A stretch of DNA of 64,000 nucleotides, from assembly GCF_037381185.1 (NCBI RefSeq), contig NZ_JARRQY010000034.1, positions 28,542-92,541 on the forward strand, read 5' to 3'. Shown one piece after another: positions 44,932 through 53,149 of this stretch. The stretch is from Acidihalobacter_A sp037381185. Its GTDB lineage: Bacteria > Pseudomonadota > Gammaproteobacteria > DSM-5130 > Acidihalobacteraceae. The first letter of the stretch is position 1; each line of letters begins with the position of its first letter. Position numbers and translations under genes: made by a program. The notes under the pieces are model-generated. The model was not told where the DNA came from and did no database searches. It saw only the letters and a list, made by a program, of their open reading frames with translations.

Positions 44932-45612
44932 TCAGCGCAGGCTTTGCAGGTAAAAAACGACCGCCTCGATCTCGTGCGTACTCAACGGCAGCGCCGCATG
45001 CTCCATCATCTTACCCGCATCGTTGTCGCGCCGACCGGCCTTGAACGCCTCGATCTGCGCAGTCAGGTATTTCGCATGCTGTCCCGCCAGACTCGGGAAA
45101 TGTCCAATCTTGCCTGCCGCACCGGCGCCATGGCAACGAATACAAGCCGCAACGCCGCTGGCGGGCAGTCCCTGCTGGTAGATCCGCTGGCCGAACTGCA
45201 GCAGCTGCGCGTCTTTTGGCTGCCCGGACGCGTCCTCATCGGCCCCGGCAACCGAATCGCCTCCCTGCGTCGAGTAGTAGGCGGCCAGATCGCGCAGGTT
45301 CTGCTCGCTCAACGCCATCACCATGGGCGCCATGATCGGGCTCTTGCGCACACCGTGCTTGAAATCGAGCAACTGCTTGTAGAGATAAACGTAGCTCAGG
45401 CCACTCAGATTGGGAAAATCGGGGCTGACGCTGTCGCCCGTTGCGCCATGACAGCCGGCGCAGCTCGCCGACAAGGCTTTGCCGGCCGAAATCCGGGCAG
45501 CGCTGGGCTTAGCGTCCCACTTCAGGCCAGTCACCGCCGGCGACTCTGCGGCAACGCTTCCCGCCAATCCCAGCAATACGCCGCCGAGCGCACAGCACAG
45601 CCATCTGTTCAT
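44932..45612 (-). CDS. Di-heme cytochrome c4
   Basis: 226 residues with a signal peptide (MNRWLCCALGGVLLGLAGSVAA). Two c-type heme motifs, CAGCH (Cys51-His55) and CIRCH (~157-161), with distal methionines in SPIMAPMVMALS and GKMMEHAA. Soluble periplasmic electron carrier to terminal oxidases. It needs the ResB/CcsB system encoded next to it for heme attachment. Confidence 0.93.
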   Translation of the reverse strand: MNRWLCCALGGVLLGLAGSVAAESPAVTGLKWDAKPSAARISAGKALSASCAGCHGATGDSVSPDFPNLSGLSYVYLYKQLLDFKHGVRKSPIMAPMVMALSEQNLRDLAAYYSTQGGDSVAGADEDASGQPKDAQLLQFGQRIYQQGLPASGVAACIRCHGAGAAGKIGHFPSLAGQHAKYLTAQIEAFKAGRRDNDAGKMMEHAALPLSTHEIEAVVFYLQSLR

Positions 45613-45748
45613 ACCTCATCCCCCCAGTTCCCCGGCCGACCAGCACCCCCAACTGATGGCGCGCCGGAAATATGACCCACTTCTGTTATAGGAATCGTTC
45701 AGCCGGGCTTATACCATAGCGCCCCATACACGACAAAAACGACCACGC

Positions 45749-46357
45749 ATGCACAGTCTTTACCAGAACACCCGCTTTCTCACCGGCGCAACCAGCCTCA
45801 AGGCCATGCCTGAGGACAATGGACGCGAGATCGCGTTCGCCGGCCGTTCCAACGCCGGCAAATCGAGCGCGCTCAACCGTATCTGCCATCAGAAAAGCCT
45901 CGCCCGCACCAGCAAGACCCCCGGCCGCACGCAGCAGATCAATTTCTTTCAGGTCGACGAAGGACGCTACCTGGTCGACTTGCCCGGCTACGGCTTCGCG
46001 CGCGTTCCCGGCGGCCTGCAGCGCGAATGGGGGGCGTTCATCGGCCGCTATCTGCAACATCGGCGCAGCCTCGTCGGCCTGATCGTGCTCATGGACATCC
46101 GCCGGCCGCTGACCAGCCTGGACGAACAGCTCCTGAGTCTGTGCGCGCAGGCGTGCATCCCCGTGCACATCCTGTTGACCAAATCGGACAAACTCAGCCG
46201 CAGCGCTTCACTGACGGCATTGCGCGAACTCAAGAAACAACTGCAAGCGCGCGGTTTCACCGCTTCGGCGCAGTGTTTTTCGGCCACGCGCGGTACAGGC
46301 CTGGAGGAAGTACAGGCCCTGCTCGACACCTGGCTGACGACCGAAGAATCCGGATGA
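45749..46357 (+). CDS. yihA: YihA/EngB ribosome biogenesis GTPase
   Basis: 202 residues. G1 GRSNAGKSSALN, G2 threonine in TPGRTQQINFF, G3 DLPGYGFA, G4 TKSD. Required for 50S subunit assembly. Divergent from the cytochrome c4 gene (136 bases between starts), a common neighbour pair in gammaproteobacteria. Confidence 0.96.
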   Translation: MHSLYQNTRFLTGATSLKAMPEDNGREIAFAGRSNAGKSSALNRICHQKSLARTSKTPGRTQQINFFQVDEGRYLVDLPGYGFARVPGGLQREWGAFIGRYLQHRRSLVGLIVLMDIRRPLTSLDEQLLSLCAQACIPVHILLTKSDKLSRSASLTALRELKKQLQARGFTASAQCFSATRGTGLEEVQALLDTWLTTEESG

Positions 46358-46559
46358 ACACGGCGGAGGCGCCCCCGATTCGCCTTAGTCGATTGATTAC
46401 TCTACTATTAGTAGGCAGACTTCAACTCAAACAAAGTATCATGGGCATCCCGGTGCACTCGATGCGGCGCAAACGGCGGTCAGCGAGACGCCGAATCGGC
46501 CTCACAACAGCACCCAACAAACCGACTCGAACCGTATTCGTGCGGTCAGGACCTGAACC

Positions 46560-47714
46560 ATGCAGACGCCCCCGTACAAAACCCAGAATCGTTTCAAGCG
46601 CGCCCCGTTTCTAGTGAAGAAATCCTCACAGGAAGCCGGGGCGCAGACCGGACAGAACAGTGCTCTGGTCATCATTCTCGACGACCAGCGCGTAGGCCGC
46701 GCCGTGCTCAGTGAGATCATCCGCTCGCTCGACTCCGACATCCGCGTCGAAGCATGCTCCGATCCGCAGGTGGCCCTTTCGATAGCCGCACAGAACCCGC
46801 CCGACCTGGTCATCACCGACTACAAGATGCCCGAGATGGACGGACTGGAGTTTACCCGCCGGCTGCGCAATCTGGCCGGATGCGAGGAAACGCCCCTGCT
46901 TATGGTCAGCATCGTCGACGATCGCGAACTGCTCTACCGCGCCCTGGAAGCCGGCGCCTCGGATTTCCTCTACCGCCCGATCGATCGCCAGGAGTGCACG
47001 GCCCGCGCGCGCAACCTGCTCGCCCTCGGCCGGCAGCAACGTATCACCCGCCAACGCGCGCACTGGCTCGAGGAGCGCATCGCCGAAGAAACTCAGGCGT
47101 TGCAGGAGCGCGAACGCGACCTCATCGCCCGCCTCGCCCGCGCGGGCGAATACCGCACCCGCATCAGCAAGAATCACTACTGGCGCGTAGCCCGCTACGC
47201 CCGCTTGGTCGCCGAAGCACTCGGTCTGTCGGCTAAGGAGTGCGCCCAGATCGAACTGGCCGCACAACTGCACGACATCGGCATGATCGGCCTGCCCGAT
47301 ACCATCGTCCAAAGCGACGCGCCATTGTCCGAAGAAGAAACGGACATAATGTATGCGCACACGGAGATCGGTCACAATCTGCTGCAGGGCGGCCCCTCTC
47401 CATTGCTCGATCTGGCCTCGCAGATCGCGCTGCACCATCACGAACACTGGGACGGCTCGGGCCATCCGCGCGGCTTGGCGGGCGAGGACATCCCGCTGGC
47501 GGCGCGTATCGTGGCCGTGGCCAATTGCTATGACGAACTCACCCGCCGGTATCCGGGACGCCCCGAATACAGTGAGGAAGATGCCCTGCGGCACATCATA
47601 GAAGTGTCCGGTTCGCTCCTCGAACCGGCCTGCGTGCAAGCCTTTGTCGACCAGTTCGACGAAATCCTGCACGTACAGCCACCACCCGAGCATTCTCCGA
47701 CCCGCCATAACTGA
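46560..47714 (+). CDS. rpfG: RpfG-like response regulator with HD-GYP domain
   Basis: 384 residues. Receiver domain with Asp87 (DLVITDYKMPEMDG), coiled linker ~165-195, then HD-GYP with His238-Asp239 (LHDIGMIGLPD) and HHEHWDGSGHPRGLAGEDIPL at ~292-312. In RpfG the GYP motif contacts GGDEF proteins; here it reads GHP. Expected to hydrolyse c-di-GMP when phosphorylated by RpfC. Starts 23 bases before the rpfC gene, so same operon. The 202 bases upstream hold no gene but include CTACTATTAGTAG, a small palindrome near 46403. Confidence 0.9.
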   Translation: MQTPPYKTQNRFKRAPFLVKKSSQEAGAQTGQNSALVIILDDQRVGRAVLSEIIRSLDSDIRVEACSDPQVALSIAAQNPPDLVITDYKMPEMDGLEFTRRLRNLAGCEETPLLMVSIVDDRELLYRALEAGASDFLYRPIDRQECTARARNLLALGRQQRITRQRAHWLEERIAEETQALQERERDLIARLARAGEYRTRISKNHYWRVARYARLVAEALGLSAKECAQIELAAQLHDIGMIGLPDTIVQSDAPLSEEETDIMYAHTEIGHNLLQGGPSPLLDLASQIALHHHEHWDGSGHPRGLAGEDIPLAARIVAVANCYDELTRRYPGRPEYSEEDALRHIIEVSGSLLEPACVQAFVDQFDEILHVQPPPEHSPTRHN

Positions 47715-47737
47715 GCGGTTCGCCGGAAAACACGCCC

Positions 47738-50200
47738 ATGCGCGTTCCACGCCCTTCAGCTCCGTCGCTCCACTGGGCCGAATGGTGGGCCGCGCGGCGG
47801 CCGGACTCCGAGCATGAACAAGCCACCTGGCGCGTCATCATTGGCTCGGCCGTCGCACTGTATCTATGGTCCCCGTTTTTCGCCATGCAGGAACCGGGAT
47901 CCAGCGCGGTGCCCTACATCCGTTATGGCATAACGCTATTCGTAGTGGTCTCCACCGGCCTACTCGTCAACGTCCTGCTGCGAGCCGGCCCCTCAACGCT
48001 GCGCAGATACATCGGCATGATGCTCGATCTGGGCACCACGAGTATTTTCATGGCCACCGGCGGGGCCGGTTCGATTCCGCTGATCGCCGTGTATTTGTGG
48101 GTAACCGTCGGCAACGGCTTTCGCTACGGCCTTTCGTACCTGTTTGCGTCGACGGCTCTCAGCCTCGCCGGCTTCGGCTTTGCGGTGATGGTGAATCACT
48201 ATTGGTCCGACCACGTAACGCTGGCGGCGAGCACTGCGCTGATTCTGTTCCTGATCCCCACATATAGCGCCGCTCTGATCGAAAAACTCAACCGCGCGGT
48301 ACAGCAGGCACGCCAGGCCAGCGAAGCGAAATCCCGCTTCATCTCCAACATGAGCCATGAACTGCGCACACCGCTCAACGGCGTCATCGGCTCCGCCGAC
48401 CTGCTCGGCCAGACCCGGCTGGATCCCGAGCAGCACGAACTGCTGAGCCTGCTGCACGGTTCCGCCCAGTCTCTGCTCGAATTGATCGAGGAAGTGCTCG
48501 ACATCTCCAAGATCGAATCCGGACATCTGTCGATCGAACGCGCGCCGTTCGATCTTCATCAGTTGTTCAGCGACACGGCGCGGCTGTTCACTGTACCGGC
48601 CGAGGCCAAAGGGCTGCGCCTCAATCTGCTCATCGATCCCAACGTGCCCGCTCAGGTGATCGGCGACGCGACCCACCTGCGCCAGGTGCTGACCAATCTG
48701 CTCAGCAACGCGGTGAAGTTCACCGAGCGGGGCACCATTACCGTCACCCTCGATGCGCTCGAAATCGGCGGCGCGCAAACTCGGCTGCGCTGCACCGTCA
48801 GCGACACCGGCATCGGCATCGCCGAGGAAAACCTCGCGCACATCTTCGAACGCTTTCGCCAGGCGGACGACGGCGCGACCCGCAAATACGGCGGCACCGG
48901 CCTGGGGACCGCGATATCCCGCAATCTGATCGAATTGATGGGCGGTCACATCGATGTGGAGAGCCGTCTGGGACAAGGTAGCCGATTCTGGTTCGAACTT
49001 CCCATACAGCAGGACCGCCAGGCAACCGCTCAGGCACTCGAACTCGACGAAGTCTGGATATTGGCGGACAGCGCGGATGCGACGCTCCTGGAAAAACTCG
49101 TGGCCCCGCATGTCCGCGAGGTGCGCCACATCATCAACCACCTACCGCCTCGCCAACACGATCAGCGCATCACCCTGATTGCCGACCTGGCGTTGCTCGC
49201 CGAGCACGCCCCCAACGCCGAATTGCCCATCATCGGGCTACATGCCAACACCAGCCGGGCGCTGGAATACCCTCCCGGCCTGATGTCCATCCTGCCTGCA
49301 TACTGGGCACCGCAAACCTTGCTCAGTGCCTTGCACGTAGCCGCCACGCCCTATGCCCGCAGGCACATCGCGCAGAACGGCGTTTCCGGTGAAGACGAGG
49401 CTCCGGGCGAACCTCTCAAACTGCTGGTCGCAGAAGACAACGCCGTCAACCGCCGCCTGCTGGAACGGATTCTGATCAACGCCGGACACCGCGTCGAACT
49501 GGTAGAGGACGGAGAGGCCGCGCTGGACTGCCTCGACGATGCCCTGGATACCTTCGACGCCATCATCCTCGACATGAACATGCCGCTCCGCAACGGCATC
49601 GACGTGGCCAAGGCGCTGCGCTTCCTCCATCCCGACGACCACACGCCGCTGATCATGCTTTCCGCCGACGCCACCAAGGAAACCATTGACGAAAGTCGCC
49701 GGGCGGGATTCGATGCCTATCTGACCAAACCGGTGGAAGCCAGACGCCTGCTCAAGCTACTCCAGGACCTGCACCTGAAGAAACAGCCGCAGGAAACCGC
49801 CAGCTCCCTGGCCAGGACACGCATCGAACAGGCGCCGCCGCTGGTGGATCACAAGGTGATCAAGAACCTGGAACTCCTCGGCAGCGACCGCAACTTCGTC
49901 GTTCAGCTGGTGCAGGACTACCTGGAGGACGGCCAGCCTCAACTCGAACGCATGCTCAAGGCAGGCAAGGCGCTCGATGCCTTCGGGTTGCGCGATGCCG
50001 CCCATGCGCTGCGCAGCTCGTCGGCAGAACTCGGCTGCCAACGCCTGACGACTCTCTGCGGGCAGGCTGAACGGTTGAAGGACTACGAAATCGGTTCACC
50101 GCAAACAAGCCGCTTGCTCGAGCAGATCGACCGTGCCTTCACCTTGACCCGCGGCGAACTCATGCAGCACACAAGCGGGCATGCCATCGCATCACTCTGA
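47738..50200 (+). CDS. rpfC: RpfC-like hybrid sensor kinase
   Basis: 820 residues. Five or so N-terminal membrane segments (residues ~33-180) as in RpfC of Xanthomonas, HisKA with His207 (FISNMSHELRTPLNG), HATPase (GTGLGTAISRNL), receiver with Asp612 (AIILDMNMPLRNG) and C-terminal Hpt with His756 (DAAHALRSSSAELG). Senses DSF-type unsaturated fatty acids and relays to RpfG. The adjacent rpfF on the other strand completes the set. Confidence 0.92.
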   Translation: MRVPRPSAPSLHWAEWWAARRPDSEHEQATWRVIIGSAVALYLWSPFFAMQEPGSSAVPYIRYGITLFVVVSTGLLVNVLLRAGPSTLRRYIGMMLDLGTTSIFMATGGAGSIPLIAVYLWVTVGNGFRYGLSYLFASTALSLAGFGFAVMVNHYWSDHVTLAASTALILFLIPTYSAALIEKLNRAVQQARQASEAKSRFISNMSHELRTPLNGVIGSADLLGQTRLDPEQHELLSLLHGSAQSLLELIEEVLDISKIESGHLSIERAPFDLHQLFSDTARLFTVPAEAKGLRLNLLIDPNVPAQVIGDATHLRQVLTNLLSNAVKFTERGTITVTLDALEIGGAQTRLRCTVSDTGIGIAEENLAHIFERFRQADDGATRKYGGTGLGTAISRNLIELMGGHIDVESRLGQGSRFWFELPIQQDRQATAQALELDEVWILADSADATLLEKLVAPHVREVRHIINHLPPRQHDQRITLIADLALLAEHAPNAELPIIGLHANTSRALEYPPGLMSILPAYWAPQTLLSALHVAATPYARRHIAQNGVSGEDEAPGEPLKLLVAEDNAVNRRLLERILINAGHRVELVEDGEAALDCLDDALDTFDAIILDMNMPLRNGIDVAKALRFLHPDDHTPLIMLSADATKETIDESRRAGFDAYLTKPVEARRLLKLLQDLHLKKQPQETASSLARTRIEQAPPLVDHKVIKNLELLGSDRNFVVQLVQDYLEDGQPQLERMLKAGKALDAFGLRDAAHALRSSSAELGCQRLTTLCGQAERLKDYEIGSPQTSRLLEQIDRAFTLTRGELMQHTSGHAIASL

Positions 50201-50237
50201 AAAAACAGGCGGCCCCGCATAATGCTTCGGGGCCGCC
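50201..50237 (-). terminator. Terminator between rpfC and rpfF
   Basis: 10-bp GC stem GGCGGCCCCG (50208-50217) / CGGGGCCGCC (50228-50237). On the minus strand it is followed by TGTTTTTTC, so it ends rpfF transcripts; it may also slow rpfC transcripts. Confidence 0.85.
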
Positions 50238-50247
50238 CCAAGGGTCT

Positions 50248-51099
50248 TCATGCGCTGGCGGCTGTGGTCTCCGAACGCTTGCTTTGGCGCTTGACCAGAC
50301 GCTCCATCATGCGCAGATCGCGGGTCGTCAACTTCAAGGCGGCATCGACCCAGATTTCCGTGATGGCGTAAAGCTCCTCATAGGACACGGGACTGCTCAA
50401 ACGCTTGGCTTCGCGCAGCGCTTTCGCCCCGTTTGCACGACGCGCCTCCTCCTCAAGGAAATCGTACACCGCACGCACGCCTTCGCCGGGCTCCGCCAGC
50501 CTGTCGATCACGCCCATATCGTAGAGTTCTTCGGCATCGTAGAGCTGTCCCGAAAGAATCATGCGCTCAGCAGCCTTGGGCCCGATCCGGCGGGATAGCA
50601 GACTGTACGCGCCCATGCCCGGGAACAGATTGAACAGTATTTCGGGCAATCCCATACGCACGCCGCGTTCGGCAATCAGCACGTCACTGGCCAAGGCGCA
50701 CTCGAAACCGCCGCCAAGGGCATCACCCTGCACCAGCGCGATGCCGCAGGTCCTCGAATGCATGCCGGCCGTCATCTCGTACACCGAGTCGACGCAGGTC
50801 TTGGCATAGGCCAACAGACCAGCGCGATCCTGAGTATGGATGTAGTGCTGGAACAGAGCCAGATCGCCACCCAGGTTGAAGGTACCCGGCACGTCCGACG
50901 CCATGACATAGTAGTCGACATCCAGCAATGTCTGGTCACGGTATTCGGCAAACGTCGTCGCCAGTTCGGCCAACAGCGCCGGCGTGAAACAGGGGCGCGG
51001 CGCAGCCTTCATGAAACACCAGTCTATGCGGTAACGCTCGTCATACTGACGACGCAGGACACTGGAACGCTCGAAATCACGGATAACGGGTTCACTCAT
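50248..51099 (-). CDS. rpfF: RpfF-like DSF synthase (crotonase family)
   Basis: 283 residues from ATG 51099 (MSEPVIRDFERSSVLR). Crotonase fold with oxyanion-hole GGDLALF and both catalytic glutamates of RpfF: Glu133 (GGGFECAL) and Glu153 (GLPEILFNLFPGMGAY), spaced 20 as in Xanthomonas RpfF (Glu141, Glu161). Makes cis-2-unsaturated fatty acid signals from acyl-ACP. Convergent with rpfC. Length and motifs fit the DSF synthase group rather than beta-oxidation hydratases. Confidence 0.92.
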   Translation of the reverse strand: MSEPVIRDFERSSVLRRQYDERYRIDWCFMKAAPRPCFTPALLAELATTFAEYRDQTLLDVDYYVMASDVPGTFNLGGDLALFQHYIHTQDRAGLLAYAKTCVDSVYEMTAGMHSRTCGIALVQGDALGGGFECALASDVLIAERGVRMGLPEILFNLFPGMGAYSLLSRRIGPKAAERMILSGQLYDAEELYDMGVIDRLAEPGEGVRAVYDFLEEEARRANGAKALREAKRLSSPVSYEELYAITEIWVDAALKLTTRDLRMMERLVKRQSKRSETTAASA

Positions 51100-51230
51100 G
51101 GGGAAAATCCTCGTGTAAACGATTGGGAGTCGGGTCAGGGGGGGAGCCCCTTTCCGAAGCATAGGCCGGGCGGACGCCCGACCGAAGCCCTAATTTCCCT
51201 TTAATCGTTGACGCGAAACCTTTTTCGGAC

Positions 51231-52181
51231 TCAGACCCAGTGTCGCTGAAGCTCGTTTTCGCCCGCTATGCGTTCGAGGAGAATGGCCTTGAAGACGCCG
51301 GGATCCTTGACGTGAACGATCTCGGCGGGTCGAGGGAAATGCAGGTCGCGCAAACGCGACAGCCAGAATCGCAGCGCCGCGGCACGCAACATCACCGGCC
51401 AGGCGCCGCGTTCGATCGCGCTGAACGGGCGGACTTGATGATAAGCGGAAAGCAGAGCAGCGGTCCGCTCCATGTCCAACGCGCCGTTCTCGTCGCTGCA
51501 CCAGTCGTTCACGGTCACCGCGACGTCGTACAGCAGCGCGTCGTTACAGGCATAGTAGAAATCGATGATGCCCACCAGCTCGCCCTCGACCCACAACACG
51601 TTGTCGCGGAACAGGTCCGCATGAATCACTCCGCGCGGCAGATCTGTGAAGCGGTACAGCCCCTGGAACCGAAGCTCCTCCTTGAGCAGCTTGGCATCCT
51701 CCTTGTCCAGATGGGGCAGCAGGCGCTCGCCCATCTCCCGCCACCAGCGCGGGCCGCGGTCGTTGTCGCGGCTGCCCGGAAAATCACGCGCGGCCAGATG
51801 CAGCCTGGCCAGCGCCGCACCGATGGCCTCGCAAGCTCCGCGACTCGGCTGCATGTCGCTCTCGCCGTTCAGGCGCTGCACCAGTGCCGCCGGACGCCCG
51901 TTCAGCGTCTTGAGCATGACGCCTTCGCGATCCGGTATGGGGTGCGCGCAAGGCACCTGATGTTCGTTCAGCCAGGCCATCAGCTCGATGAAGTAGGGCA
52001 TGGCCTCGGCTTCGTGCTGCTCGAACAGCGTCAGCACATAGCGGCCCTGCGTGGTGCTGACGAAGAAATTGGTATTTTCGATACCGGAGCTGATGCCGGC
52101 GAATTCGGTGACGTCGCCAAGCGCGTACTCGGCCAGAAAGGCCTGCAGTTCGGCCTCGCTTACGGGAGTGAAGACAGACAT
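51231..52181 (-). CDS. thrB: Homoserine kinase, ThrB type II
   Basis: 316 residues, aminoglycoside-phosphotransferase fold used for threonine synthesis in many proteobacteria. Catalytic loop GVIHADLFRDNVLW (~residue 188) and metal-binding GIIDFYYA (~210). Starts MSVFTPVSEAELQAFL. It lies 53 bases beyond the LOG gene and 131 bases before rpfF on the same strand. Confidence 0.93.
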   Translation of the reverse strand: MSVFTPVSEAELQAFLAEYALGDVTEFAGISSGIENTNFFVSTTQGRYVLTLFEQHEAEAMPYFIELMAWLNEHQVPCAHPIPDREGVMLKTLNGRPAALVQRLNGESDMQPSRGACEAIGAALARLHLAARDFPGSRDNDRGPRWWREMGERLLPHLDKEDAKLLKEELRFQGLYRFTDLPRGVIHADLFRDNVLWVEGELVGIIDFYYACNDALLYDVAVTVNDWCSDENGALDMERTAALLSAYHQVRPFSAIERGAWPVMLRAAALRFWLSRLRDLHFPRPAEIVHVKDPGVFKAILLERIAGENELQRHWV

Positions 52182-52234
52182 GGTGCCTCGGTACGGAGTA
52201 GTTATTGGGGCCTGTTCACATGACTGGACGGTCC

Positions 52235-52960
52235 CTAGAGTTCCAGCAGCTTTTCGCGTTCTTCCGGCGAGGGCTCGAAACCGCGCGCTTCGTAGTGATC
52301 GAAAATCGTCTCGACCACTTCACGGGCACTGTCGACCACCTTCATCAGATTGAGATCCTCCGGATCGATCGTACCCTGCTCGACCAGTACCTCGCGAAAC
52401 CACGTCAGCAAACCGTCCCAGAAGGGGCTGTGCACCAACACGATGGGAATGCGGCGAGTCTTGCCGGTCTGCACCAGGGTCAGGATCTCGGCCAGTTCAT
52501 CCAGCGTACCGAAACCGCCCGGCAGCACGACATAGGCCGACGCGTACTTCACGAACATGACCTTGCGCGAAAAGAAATGCCGAAAGCCCAGGGAGATGTC
52601 CTGGTAATCGTTGGATGACTGTTCGTGCGGCAGCTGGATATTCAGCCCAATGGACAGCGAACGCCCCTGGTAAGCCCCCTTGTTGGCCGCCTCCATGATG
52701 CCCGGTCCGCCGCCGCTGACCACCGCGAATCCTGCCTCGGACAGCTGCAGCGCGATGTCCTCGGCCAACTGGTAGTGCGGGCTCTCGCGCGGGGTACGCG
52801 CGGAGCCGAACACGCTGACCGAGGGTTTGATGCGCGCCAGGCGCTCGAAACCCTCGACGAACTCGGCCATGATCTGGAAGATCTTCCAGCTCTCGCGGGT
52901 AAGCACGGTGTCGTCTGTGGGAATCAGGCCCGGATGGTGGCTGCGTTCCTGTTGATTCAT
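52235..52960 (-). CDS. LOG family nucleotide 5'-monophosphate phosphoribohydrolase
   Basis: 241 residues, Rossmann-like lysine-decarboxylase-type fold. GGGPGIMEAANKGA (~84-97) and PGGFGTLDELAEIL (~146-159) are the LOG signatures. Such enzymes release free base from nucleoside monophosphates (cytokinin type or general purine salvage); substrate unknown here. Convenient start at ATG 52960 with no stronger alternative. Confidence 0.88.
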   Translation of the reverse strand: MNQQERSHHPGLIPTDDTVLTRESWKIFQIMAEFVEGFERLARIKPSVSVFGSARTPRESPHYQLAEDIALQLSEAGFAVVSGGGPGIMEAANKGAYQGRSLSIGLNIQLPHEQSSNDYQDISLGFRHFFSRKVMFVKYASAYVVLPGGFGTLDELAEILTLVQTGKTRRIPIVLVHSPFWDGLLTWFREVLVEQGTIDPEDLNLMKVVDSAREVVETIFDHYEARGFEPSPEEREKLLEL

Positions 52961-53149
52961 CGAAATTCACACCTGGGTCAGGGCCGCCATTATTACCACA
53001 AACCACGTGCCGCCGATAAGACGGGGTGTTGCTCGGTGCGGGGTCCGAGCCCGAATCGGCGGTACGACACTCGCCCGAAACCAGGCCGATAGCGTAATTA
53101 CGCATCAGTCCGGGTACCCTATGCTGCCAGGCTCACCAACAATCCGAAC

